DNA of 12,137 nucleotides from a bacterium. Lineage in GTDB: Bacteria > Zhuqueibacterota > Zhuqueibacteria > Thermofontimicrobiales > Thermofontimicrobiaceae. The notes under the pieces were generated by a model. The model saw only the letters and a program-made list of their open reading frames with translations, did not search any database and was not told the origin of the DNA. A program made the translations under genes and the position numbers. How positions within the stretch are numbered: position 1 is the stretch's first letter; each line of letters begins with the position of its first letter. The DNA lies in the NCBI GenBank assembly GCA_011046315.1, contig DSAU01000319.1:1-12137 (forward strand), read 5' to 3'. Positions 1 through 7,746 of the stretch are shown piece after piece.

Positions 1-468
1 CATCCGGTCACTGAAATGATCACTGGGGTCGATATCGTTCAGGAACAAATTAAAATCGCTGCCAATCACCCTCTTTCAATGCAGCAGTCAGCAGTGAAAT
101 TTTCCGGACACGCGATTGAATGCCGGATTAACGCTGAAGATCCGGAAAATGATTTTATGCCATCGCCAGGGAAAATAACAGCTTTTAATCCGCCGTTGGG
201 TCAGGGACCGGGAAAGATCAGGCTGGATACACATGTGCAAACAGGTTATGAGATTCCCACCTTTTACGACTCGATAATTTGCAAAATCATTGCTCATGGT
301 AAAAATCGCGCTGAGGCGATAGAAACCATGATAAACGCTCTAAAGAAATTCAAAATAGCGGGAATAAAAACAACCATTCCGCTACATTTGAAAATTTTAC
401 AGTCCGCTGATTTTCAAAAGGGGGATTATGATAATAATTGGTTGACAGAGAAAATATTGCAGAATTGA
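1..468 (+). CDS. Biotin carboxylase subunit of an acyl-CoA carboxylase, C-terminal part (5' end outside window)
   Basis: The frame is open from base 1 and ends in TGA at 466-468, giving the last 155 residues. It begins in the conserved HPVTEMITG stretch that follows the ATP-grasp core. It continues through ECRINAEDP and the biotin carboxylase C-terminal domain (KIRLDTHV, then a YDS motif and a KIIAHG segment), and ends with an IAGIKTTIPLH stretch. By comparison with E. coli AccC, the arginine in KIRLDTHV matches the catalytic Arg338 region. The enzyme carboxylates biotin on the carrier protein using ATP and bicarbonate. The protein stops right after the carboxylase fold, so it is a stand-alone subunit; the biotin carrier is a separate gene at 2697. 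The carboxyltransferase follows 336 bp downstream on the same strand. I avoid accC because it may serve propionyl-, methylcrotonyl- or another acyl-CoA carboxylase. Confidence 0.93.
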   Translation, partial: HPVTEMITGVDIVQEQIKIAANHPLSMQQSAVKFSGHAIECRINAEDPENDFMPSPGKITAFNPPLGQGPGKIRLDTHVQTGYEIPTFYDSIICKIIAHGKNRAEAIETMINALKKFKIAGIKTTIPLHLKILQSADFQKGDYDNNWLTEKILQN

Positions 469-804
469 TAAGTAGATTAGGTGGTTGATAAAATATAAGC
501 ATGCTTTTTATACGATGGCATCGTATATTATTGGCATATTTTATACGATAGCAGACTTTTTATCCGATGCCAGTTCAAGCAATAAGGGCAACATACACGT
601 AGTTTGAAAACTATCAATCGGAAACGAAGGTTGTCATCGAAAGCCTTGACGATTTTTTGAATATCGATTCTTTGATCTAACATGTTTCTTGTTCGCGAAA
701 GAATAAAATGGCAGTTGCATGTATTGAACACCAGATGCATCGCCTGCTGCCACATTTTATTTCAGAACATTCTTTAGCACTACCAACAATAGTATGGAGT
801 TTAA
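469..804. other. 336-bp intergenic spacer between biotin carboxylase and carboxyltransferase
   Basis: No convincing gene is present on either strand. The first third is AT-rich and holds a perfect 19-bp palindrome plus two related half-sites (see 509-573). The remainder has no strong hairpin followed by a T tract. A TTGACG at about 648 could be a -35 element, but no good -10 hexamer sits at the right distance. A GGAG at 796-799, five bases before the ATG at 805, is a good ribosome binding site for the next gene. The length of the gap suggests that a promoter or control region divides this carboxylase cluster. Confidence 0.5.
509..573. promoter_or_regulatory. Operator-like palindrome with two extra half-site repeats
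   Basis: Bases 509-527 read TATACGATGGCATCGTATA, a perfect inverted repeat with 9-bp arms around one central base. The left half recurs in the same orientation at 542 (TATACGATAGCAG) and, with one change in the first eight bases, at 561 (TATCCGATGCCAG). Each copy is preceded by a T run. The site lies about 280 bp upstream of the carboxyltransferase start. Repeated half-sites around a palindrome suggest binding by a dimeric regulator, possibly controlling the acyl-CoA operon. No such regulator is encoded nearby. The low GC content and lack of a following T tract argue against a terminator. This is inference from pattern only. Confidence 0.4.
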
Positions 805-2532
805 ATGGCAAAGGTAATCATGGAAAAAATCGGCTCGCCGGTTGAATCGTTCATGGAAGCGGGCGATTATAACGCCAATCTGGAAAGAATGCAAAAGCTC
901 AACGAACGTTATATTTCTGCCAGAGACAAGATTAAAGCTGGCTGGGGCGAAGAATATGTTGAACGGGTGCACAAAAAAGGAAAAATGACTACCTGGGAAC
1001 GAATTGAACTGCTCAAAGATACCGGGTCAACAATCTTCCCCATTGGCACGTTTGTTAATTATGAGGTTGAGTTTTTTGACGGCAAGAGAAGTCGCACCTC
1101 TCCTGCTGCTGGCGTTATCACCGCGTTTGTTAAAATCGAAGATCGCTACACCGTAGTGATTGCCAATGACAATACGGTCTCTTCCGGCGCCTGGTGGCCC
1201 CTGACACCCGAAAAAATCGAACGCGCTCAGGAGATCGCATTGAGGTTGCGTTTGCCGGTGATTTATTTGATCGATTGCAGCGGACTGTTTTTGCCGGAAC
1301 AATCGAAAACATTCCCGGGGAAAACCGGTGCCGGTTATATTTTTAAAATGAACGCATTGTTGAGCGCTCAAGGTGTGCCGCAGGTCGCCGGAGTGTTCGG
1401 CGATTGCATCGCCGGCGGCGGCTACATGCCCATTATCAGCGATGTGGTTTACATGACCGAACAGGCGTACATGGTCATTGCCGGCGCGGCGCTGGTCAAG
1501 GGCGGCAAGAGCCAGAAAATTACTTCGCTCACCATCGGCGGTCCCGATGTCCATGTCCATCTCTCCAATTGCGCGGATCATCGCGTCCCAGATGACAAAA
1601 CAGCCTTGCTCAAAATTCGCAGCGAAATTGGTAAACTACCGACGCCGGCAGATGTCTATTATCGTTATGGCCAGGACCCGGCGCCGCCGTTTTTTAATCA
1701 CAAAGAGGTTGAAGGAATTCTACCCACTGATTACCGCATGACTTACGATATGCGCCAAATTATCGCCCGTATTCTGGACAATAGCCTTTTTTGGGAATTA
1801 TTTCCCGCCAAAGGACAGGAAATAATTTGTGGTGTGGGCAGAATTAATGGGAATTATGTCGGCATTATTGCCAACAACGCTAACCTGACCCAACATCCGG
1901 TGCAGAAAAATACACCACGACCTGGTGGAATACTGTATCGCGATGGCATTTCGAAAATGACCTCCTTTTCCCGCGCCTGCAATGATGACGGAATTCCGCT
2001 GATCTGGCTGCAGGACGTGGCTGGTTTTGACATCGGACCGGAAGCGGAAAAAACGGGCTTGCTCGGCTACGGCTCCAATTTGCTCTATTCCATTTCTACC
2101 AACACCAATCCGGTGATAACGGTACTGTTGCGAAAGGCGTCAGGCGCGGGCTACTACGCCATGAACGGCAGACCTTACGAGCCGATTGTTCAGCTTTCGA
2201 CACCTTTGACCCGGCTGGCAGTGATGGAAGGCAGAACCCTTGCCATCGGCGCTTACCGGACAAAACTGGACGATGACTTCAATATTATTTTTACCACTCA
2301 GCAAGAATACGATGCGGTGAAAAAAGGAATGGAGGAAGTCGAACGGCGAATTACTAAGGATATGGACCCGATTCTGTCTGCCCGGCAGTTGGATACCGAC
2401 GAAATCATTTTACTCAGCGAGTTGCGACCGTATCTGGAAACAATGGTGGGTATGAGCTACCAAAGCATCGGCTACCGGCGAGTGAAAAATCCGCGCATCT
2501 GGTCGATGCATGATATTCAAACGTTGTTTTAG
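805..2532 (+). CDS. Biotin-dependent acyl-CoA carboxyltransferase subunit (propionyl/methylcrotonyl/glutaconyl-CoA type)
   Basis: A 575-residue protein of the two-crotonase-fold carboxyltransferase family, which moves CO2 between carboxybiotin and an acyl-CoA. The N-terminal half shows a GDCIAGGGYMP segment (A203-GGG-Y207), the CoA/oxyanion region, and an IGGPDVH stretch followed by ADH. The C-terminal half shows LQDVAGFDIG (402-411), an AEKTGLLGYGS stretch, and RKASGAGYYAM (443-453), the usual carboxybiotin-side oxyanion element. The length fits the family (about 510-590 residues). The DVAGFDIG/AEKxxLLG pattern and the long form recall glutaconyl-CoA decarboxylase alpha subunits. However, the neighbouring biotin carboxylase points to an ATP-driven carboxylase, and no membrane decarboxylase subunit is visible. 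The start at 805 is chosen for the GGAG five bases upstream; a second ATG at 820 is less well placed. It should act in the cytoplasm with the proteins at 1-468 and 2697-3269. Confidence 0.9.
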   Translation: MAKVIMEKIGSPVESFMEAGDYNANLERMQKLNERYISARDKIKAGWGEEYVERVHKKGKMTTWERIELLKDTGSTIFPIGTFVNYEVEFFDGKRSRTSPAAGVITAFVKIEDRYTVVIANDNTVSSGAWWPLTPEKIERAQEIALRLRLPVIYLIDCSGLFLPEQSKTFPGKTGAGYIFKMNALLSAQGVPQVAGVFGDCIAGGGYMPIISDVVYMTEQAYMVIAGAALVKGGKSQKITSLTIGGPDVHVHLSNCADHRVPDDKTALLKIRSEIGKLPTPADVYYRYGQDPAPPFFNHKEVEGILPTDYRMTYDMRQIIARILDNSLFWELFPAKGQEIICGVGRINGNYVGIIANNANLTQHPVQKNTPRPGGILYRDGISKMTSFSRACNDDGIPLIWLQDVAGFDIGPEAEKTGLLGYGSNLLYSISTNTNPVITVLLRKASGAGYYAMNGRPYEPIVQLSTPLTRLAVMEGRTLAIGAYRTKLDDDFNIIFTTQQEYDAVKKGMEEVERRITKDMDPILSARQLDTDEIILLSELRPYLETMVGMSYQSIGYRRVKNPRIWSMHDIQTLF

Positions 2533-2686
2533 GTTTTTGCGATCAAATAGAGTTTCAATTTATTTATCAATATCAAATAATAAATTCTAAAGTTCAAACC
2601 GCCATGATAAAAAGTTTGGTCATTGATATTTAGAAATTGAAATTTGTTTGTTATTTAAAAGTTGGATTTTGGTGCTTACTAAAACA

Positions 2687-2694
2687 AGAGGTGA
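2687..2694 (+). promoter_or_regulatory. Ribosome binding site that fixes the start of the biotin carrier gene
   Basis: AGAGGTGA lies immediately upstream of the ATG at 2697. It supports starting the biotin carrier there rather than at the in-frame TTG at 2637, which would add 20 residues with no family resemblance and has no Shine-Dalgarno sequence. Confidence 0.65.
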
Positions 2695-2696
2695 CA

Positions 2697-3269
2697 ATGT
2701 CTTCTCTAAAGGCAATCTCAAATACCGTTGATTCTCAAACGAAAATCTTATCTCCGGCAGTCGGTTTCTACTCATCGGCTCCAAATCCGGAGAGTTTATT
2801 AACACCCGGCGCACTTATCGGTAAGTTGCAAATATTGAATACCGAGATTGAGTTGTATCTGCCGGAGAATGTTGGCGGCAAGGTTCAGTTCGATGGAGAG
2901 CGGGATAAAATTTATCCGGTTGAATATAAGCAGGAACTGTTTCGCCTGATTCCGGAAAATATTGATTTGAAAAAAGAAACAATAAAAGCAGCTGTTGAAT
3001 TAGAAGAAAAACAGGAAAAAGGCTTTGTGCTGCGTGCATCCACCACCGGCATATTTTACTGTAAGCCATCCCCGGATGCCCCCCCATATGTGGAGCTCGG
3101 TCAGCAAATCGAATCAGGAAAGGTCGTGGGTTTGATCGAGGTGATGAAGACGTTTAACCAGGTGGTTTTTCAGGGGACAGATAAATCGGAAACCGGAAAA
3201 ATAACTCAAATTTTAGTCGAGGATGCAGCAGAGGTGAAGCTGGGGGATGCATTGTTTGTAGTTGAATAA
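2697..3269 (+). CDS. Biotin carboxyl carrier protein with a C-terminal biotinyl domain and a lysine-less N-terminal biotinyl-like repeat
   Basis: A 190-residue protein from the ATG at 2697. The C-terminal biotinyl/lipoyl-type domain (about residues 105-190) contains LIEVMKTFNQ. K151 in the EVMKT motif is the expected biotinylation site; the usual motif is EAMKM, and variants at the flanking positions are known. The N-terminal part (about residues 18-65, starting ILSPAVGFY) looks like the first half of the same fold: IGKLQILNTEIEL aligns position for position with VGLIEVMKTFNQV. The modified lysine is replaced there by Asn48. A charged linker (about 85-105, rich in E and K) joins the two. The protein would carry carboxybiotin between the carboxylase at 1-468 and the carboxyltransferase at 805-2532. 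No membrane segment or signal peptide is seen. The role is well supported, while the function of the N-terminal repeat is unknown. Confidence 0.85.
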   Translation: MSSLKAISNTVDSQTKILSPAVGFYSSAPNPESLLTPGALIGKLQILNTEIELYLPENVGGKVQFDGERDKIYPVEYKQELFRLIPENIDLKKETIKAAVELEEKQEKGFVLRASTTGIFYCKPSPDAPPYVELGQQIESGKVVGLIEVMKTFNQVVFQGTDKSETGKITQILVEDAAEVKLGDALFVVE

Positions 3270-3308
3270 AATAGTTGAAAAATTTTAATGTCGAAAAATA
3301 AAAAATAA

Positions 3309-3314
3309 AAGGAG
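3309..3314 (+). promoter_or_regulatory. Strong Shine-Dalgarno of the acyl-CoA dehydrogenase gene
   Basis: AAGGAG, six bases before the ATG at 3321, sits in an A-rich leader of about 50 bp with no hairpin. It suggests good translation and co-transcription with the biotin carrier gene upstream. Confidence 0.6.
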
Positions 3315-3320
3315 CAAATC

Positions 3321-4487
3321 ATGTCCCTAAACTTTGACCTCCCGGAAGAGGCTGTCATGATCCGCGACAGTGTCCGCGATTTTGCTGAAAATGTTATTCG
3401 TCCGAAGGCTAAAGAATTGGATGATCAGGAAAAATTTTCACCCGAAATTACCAAACAGATGGGAGAGTTGGGATTATTCGGTTTTTGTATTCCCGAAGAA
3501 CTGGGCGGCAACGGCTGTAAATATCTCTCTTACATGGTGGCAGTGGAAGAGCTGGCGCGGGTGGATGGCTCCCAGGCAGCCACTGTGGCGGCGCACAACT
3601 CGCTGGGGATCGGGCCCATCTATTTTTTTGGCAATGACGAGCAGAAGCAAAAATATCTGCCTCAGTTGTGCACCGGCGAAAAACTGTGGGGCTTTGGTTT
3701 AACCGAATCGGAGGCTGGATCAGACGCCGGCGGCACGAAAACCAAGGCTGAAAAACAAAACAATGATTGGATTATTAACGGTTCGAAAATATTCATCACC
3801 AACGCCTCCAGCGATGCCTGCCTCGGCGTTACTGTCCAGGCGATTACCGGTAGCAGGGCGGATGGTAAAAAGGAATACACCTGTTTTTTGGTCGAGCAGG
3901 GAACACCGGGATTTGAAGCCAAAACCATGCACGAAAAAATGATGTGGCGCGCCTCGATCACCTCGGAATTGTTTTTTGAAAATTGTCGTGTGCCCGATGC
4001 GAATCTGCTGGGAAAGAAGGGAGAGGGATTTCACCAGATGCTGGATACACTTGATCGCGGCCGGCTATCGATCGCCGCTATGGGTTTGGGTTGCGCCCAG
4101 GGTGCTTATGAATTGGCATTGAAATACGCCAAAGAAAGAAAGCAGTTTGGTAAACCAATTTCAACTTTTCAGGCAAATGCATTTAAATTAGCCGATATGG
4201 CAACGGAAATCGAGGCTGCCCGTTATTTACTTTATCGGGCTGCCTGGCTTTGCGATCAGGGACGGAATGAATACAAAAAGCTTTCGTCAATGGCAAAGCT
4301 TTACTGCTCCGAAGTTGCCCATCGCTGTGTGGATCACGCCGTGCAAATTCACGGCGGATACGGTCTGATGAAAGAATACGACATCGAACGCTTTTACCGG
4401 GATCAGCGTTTGCTTGAAATCGGAGAAGGGACGTCGGAGATTTTACGGCTGGTGATTTCACGACAGATCGGGTGTTATGAAAAGTAG
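3321..4487 (+). CDS. Acyl-CoA dehydrogenase, short/branched-chain type (FAD)
   Basis: A 388-residue flavoprotein of normal family length. The N-terminal helical domain is followed by the acyl-CoA dehydrogenase signature WGFGLTESEAGSDAGG starting at W123, and by WIINGSKIFITNAS starting at W150, both part of the FAD/substrate region. The C-terminal domain has IQIHGGYG and then LEIGEGTSEILR (365-376). E369 in the GEGTSEI motif is the expected catalytic base that takes the alpha proton. The reaction is alpha,beta-dehydrogenation of an acyl-CoA, with electrons passed to electron-transfer flavoprotein. The gene lies 51 bp after the biotin carrier gene with a strong ribosome binding site, so it is probably the dehydrogenase partner of the carboxylase, for example isovaleryl- or another branched acyl-CoA. 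Which chain it uses cannot be decided from the sequence. Confidence 0.93.
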   Translation: MSLNFDLPEEAVMIRDSVRDFAENVIRPKAKELDDQEKFSPEITKQMGELGLFGFCIPEELGGNGCKYLSYMVAVEELARVDGSQAATVAAHNSLGIGPIYFFGNDEQKQKYLPQLCTGEKLWGFGLTESEAGSDAGGTKTKAEKQNNDWIINGSKIFITNASSDACLGVTVQAITGSRADGKKEYTCFLVEQGTPGFEAKTMHEKMMWRASITSELFFENCRVPDANLLGKKGEGFHQMLDTLDRGRLSIAAMGLGCAQGAYELALKYAKERKQFGKPISTFQANAFKLADMATEIEAARYLLYRAAWLCDQGRNEYKKLSSMAKLYCSEVAHRCVDHAVQIHGGYGLMKEYDIERFYRDQRLLEIGEGTSEILRLVISRQIGCYEK

Positions 4488-4539
4488 CCTAATGTCAAAA
4501 TCCTGGTTATACCGATAATACAAAAGGCACTGTAAATAC

Positions 4540-7500
4540 ATGAATTCAAACATATCATTTATCACAAACGAAGAGAATCAAAGCCTCAAAGAGAGATTCA
4601 GAGCTTTAATCAAGGATACGTCTTTTTTTGACTGCCTCGTAGGTTACTTTTATTCCAGCGGTTTTTATGCTGTCTATCCGGCTCTTGAGAATACCGACAG
4701 AATACGAATCCTGATCGGCATCGGAACAAACAGGCAGACATTTGACATGCTGGAGCAAGCAAACAGGCAATCACAATCCGCGTTTGATTTTTCTCATGCC
4801 GAAACCAAGCAGGAAATTGAAAATCTTGTCGAACAAGAAATGGCCGATTCCGAAGACAACCGAAACGTTGAAGACGGCGTTCATACCTTTATTGATTGGA
4901 TCAGAAAAGGCAGACTGGAAATCAGGGCGTATTCTTCGCAGAAGATACACGCCAAACTTTATATCATGACCTTCAAAGAAGGTGACCGGGATGTTGGTCG
5001 AGTTATTACCGGCTCAAGCAACTTCACGCAGTCCGGCCTGGTCGATAATCTGGAATTCAATGTGGAGTTGCAGCGCCCCGAAGATTACAACTTTGCCTTG
5101 AAAAAATTCAATGAATTGTGGGGAAGCGCGGTTGATGTCAGAGAAAAATATGTGCAGACGATTCAGAACAAAACCTGGTTGAGCCAAAATATTATCCCCT
5201 ATGAGCTTTATTTGAAATTCCTTTATGAATATTTCAAGGATGAACTCAGCCAGACGGATGAGGTGTTCTTCAGGTACTTGCCGCAGGATTTCAAAAAACT
5301 GGAATACCAGGAGCAGGCGGTATTAAACGCAAAGAAAATCCTGGAAGAATACGGCGGTGTATTCATTTCCGACGTTGTGGGCTTGGGAAAGACTTACATA
5401 TCGGCTATGCTTGCCGGTCAGATTGACGGCAGAACGCTGGTTATTGCTCCGCCGGTTCTGCTGGACAAAACCAATCCCGGTTCATGGCCAAATGTATTTT
5501 CCGATTTTCTGGTAGCGGCAGAATTTGAGTCAATTGGAAAATTAGACGAAATACTTCGCAGGGGAACGGAAAAATACAAGAACATTATCATTGACGAAGC
5601 GCACCGGTTCCGCACGGAAACCAACATCACCTACGAGAAATTGGCTGAAATCTGTCGTGGCAAGCGAGTTATTCTGGTAACAGCCACCCCGTACAACAAT
5701 TCTCCGAAAGACATTTTGAGCCAGATAAAACTGTTCCAGAAAGCGAGGAAAAGCACGATTCCTAACTTGCCCGATCTGGAAGGTTTTTTTAACGGATTGG
5801 ACAGGAAACTGAAACAGTTGGACAGACAGAGTGACTATGCCGATTATATAAGAATCGTTAAAGAGAACGCCAAAGAAATCCGCGAAAAAGTGCTCAAGTA
5901 TTTGATGGTGCGCCGTACCAGAACCGAAATCTCAAAGTACTTTGCCGATGATTTATCCCGGCAAAATCTCAAGTTCCCGGATATGGACGATCCTAAACCA
6001 CTCTTTTACCAGCTCAACGAGGAAGAAGACAAAATCTTTACTGCGACCATTGAGTTGATCTCCCAAAAATTCACGTACACCCGTTACACACCGCTTCTGC
6101 CGAAATATTACAAAGGTTCAATCGACCAGCTTGAAGAACAATCCCAGAGGAACATGGGCAGATTCATGAAGATTCTTTTGGTGAAGCGGCTTGAGAGCAG
6201 CTTTTTTGCTTTCAAGAATTCGATTGATCGCTTTATCTCCTCTTATAAGATGTTCATCAAAGAGTTCAGGAACGGCCATGTTTATATCAGTAAGGATTAC
6301 GCAAACAAGATTTTTGAGTACTTGGAAAACGATGATGACGCCGCCATCCAAAAGCTGGTTGACGAGGGCAAAGCTGAACGATACGACAGCGGAGATTTTA
6401 CTGAAGACTTTATCAAAGACCTGGAAGGCGATCTCAATATATTGACCACCATCCGATCTCTCTGGCAAAAGATTAGACGGGATCCCAAACTTCTGACTTT
6501 TCTGGAAGAACTCTCCACCAATGAAATACTTCAAAACAAACTCATCGTGTTTAGCGAATCAAAAGAAACGGCCGAATATCTGGCGAAAAATATCAACGTG
6601 AAATTTGCCGATACCGCACTTTGCTTTACCGGCGGATCAGGTGAAGCCACCCGCGACAAAGTGATTAACAATTTTGATGCCAAAGTGCGCCACCCCAGGG
6701 ACGATTATCGTATTCTGGTTTCGACCGAGGTCTTGTCTGAAGGCGTCAACTTGCATCGCTCCAATGTGGTCGTGAATTACGACATTCCCTGGAATCCGAC
6801 ACGCATGATGCAAAGAGTCGGACGCATCAACCGGGTCGATACAACCTTCGACAAAATCTACACCTTTAATTTCTTCCCGACTGAGCAATCGAACGACCAG
6901 ATTAAACTCAAGGAAGCGGCAGAGGCCAAAATCAATGCCTTTCTTACATTGCTCGGCGGCGATGCGGCGCTGTTGACCGAAGGCGAGCCGGTCAGCTCAC
7001 ACGAACTCTTTAATCGATTAATTTCCAAAAAGACGCTGATCGGTGAGCAAGAAACCGAAGAAAGTGAGCTGAAATATTTGCACGTGATCAAAGATGTTCG
7101 GGACAAAAACCCCGACCTGTTTGAAAAAATCAAACGCTTGCCAAAGAAAGCCCGGACAGCAAAAACAGACGTTGAGCATCAAGGTTCACTGGTGACCTAT
7201 TTCAGGCGCGGTAAATTACAGAAATTTTTCATTGCCGACAATAGCCCTGCTGCACAGGAACTCGATTTCATGAGCGCTGCAACGATCCTCGAAAGCACCA
7301 TTGATGCTGAGAAGCAAAAACTACCGGAAAGATTTTTTGACCTTCTGGATAAAAACAAAGAAGCCTTCGTTTATACCACCATCGAAGAACTGGTCGAACC
7401 CTTAAAAAGGCGCGGCCGGGACAGCGCCGCACAAGTGCTCAAATTTCTCAAAGCGACGCTGAAAAACACCCAACGGTTCACCGATGAACAGGAACACTAT

Positions 7501-7746
7501 CTCAAACAAGTCATCGCTCAGTTGAAAGAGGGCGGTTTACCCAAACAAACAGCCAAAGAAACCCTCAAAGCGTTGAAAGCACTCAAGCAGGATCTCCTGA
7601 ATCCGTTTAAAGTGCTGGGCACGCTGCAAAGCCATATTCCGGAGCGCTTTTTACATGAGCATTATGCGGAACAGAATCCCCGTTCTTTCGGCAAGCGTGA
7701 AGTGATTTTATCGATGTATTTGTGCAGAGAGGAAAATGCCCAATAA
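4540..7746 (+). CDS. PLD-family nuclease fused to an SNF2/superfamily 2 helicase (defence or R-M component)
   Basis: A 1068-residue multidomain protein. Residues 1 to about 190 form a phospholipase D-like domain with a single HxK motif (H137-A-K139), then GSSNFTQSGL (158-167). One HKD half-site implies dimerisation to build the active site, as in Nuc and BfiI. A helicase core follows: motif I DVVGLGKT (278-285), DEAH (352-355), TATP (381-384), motif IV near LIVFSESKETAEYL, motif V STEVLSEGVN, and motif VI QRVGRINR (758-765). The C-terminal 250 residues are charged and helical, rich in K and E, and I recognise no domain there. Known relatives sit in restriction or phage-defence loci, where the helicase translocates on DNA and the PLD domain cuts it. 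The start follows the acyl-CoA dehydrogenase by 52 bp with only a weak AAAGG upstream. The end overlaps the next gene by 11 bp, so those two are translationally linked. Confidence 0.88.
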   Translation: MNSNISFITNEENQSLKERFRALIKDTSFFDCLVGYFYSSGFYAVYPALENTDRIRILIGIGTNRQTFDMLEQANRQSQSAFDFSHAETKQEIENLVEQEMADSEDNRNVEDGVHTFIDWIRKGRLEIRAYSSQKIHAKLYIMTFKEGDRDVGRVITGSSNFTQSGLVDNLEFNVELQRPEDYNFALKKFNELWGSAVDVREKYVQTIQNKTWLSQNIIPYELYLKFLYEYFKDELSQTDEVFFRYLPQDFKKLEYQEQAVLNAKKILEEYGGVFISDVVGLGKTYISAMLAGQIDGRTLVIAPPVLLDKTNPGSWPNVFSDFLVAAEFESIGKLDEILRRGTEKYKNIIIDEAHRFRTETNITYEKLAEICRGKRVILVTATPYNNSPKDILSQIKLFQKARKSTIPNLPDLEGFFNGLDRKLKQLDRQSDYADYIRIVKENAKEIREKVLKYLMVRRTRTEISKYFADDLSRQNLKFPDMDDPKPLFYQLNEEEDKIFTATIELISQKFTYTRYTPLLPKYYKGSIDQLEEQSQRNMGRFMKILLVKRLESSFFAFKNSIDRFISSYKMFIKEFRNGHVYISKDYANKIFEYLENDDDAAIQKLVDEGKAERYDSGDFTEDFIKDLEGDLNILTTIRSLWQKIRRDPKLLTFLEELSTNEILQNKLIVFSESKETAEYLAKNINVKFADTALCFTGGSGEATRDKVINNFDAKVRHPRDDYRILVSTEVLSEGVNLHRSNVVVNYDIPWNPTRMMQRVGRINRVDTTFDKIYTFNFFPTEQSNDQIKLKEAAEAKINAFLTLLGGDAALLTEGEPVSSHELFNRLISKKTLIGEQETEESELKYLHVIKDVRDKNPDLFEKIKRLPKKARTAKTDVEHQGSLVTYFRRGKLQKFFIADNSPAAQELDFMSAATILESTIDAEKQKLPERFFDLLDKNKEAFVYTTIEELVEPLKRRGRDSAAQVLKFLKATLKNTQRFTDEQEHYLKQVIAQLKEGGLPKQTAKETLKALKALKQDLLNPFKVLGTLQSHIPERFLHEHYAEQNPRSFGKREVILSMYLCREENAQ

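Noticed and set aside
528..755. 75-codon minus-strand frame beginning MWQQAMHLVFN, which briefly recalls the start of four-helix-bundle (23S rRNA intervening-sequence) proteins
   Set aside because: The likeness is limited to the first nine residues, the rest has no family pattern, and no convincing ribosome binding site precedes it. At most it is a remnant.
1027..1581. 184-codon open frame on the minus strand
   Set aside because: It is entirely antisense to the well-supported carboxyltransferase gene, with no recognisable motif in its translation.
2557..2586. AT-only inverted repeat AATTTATT/AATAAATT after the carboxyltransferase gene, considered as a terminator
   Set aside because: The stem has no G-C pairs, the loop is 14 bases, and no T tract follows, so it would be a very weak hairpin.
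2637..2696. Upstream TTG extension of the biotin carrier gene by 20 codons
   Set aside because: There is no Shine-Dalgarno before the TTG and the extension lacks family similarity, whereas the ATG at 2697 has AGAGGTGA just upstream.
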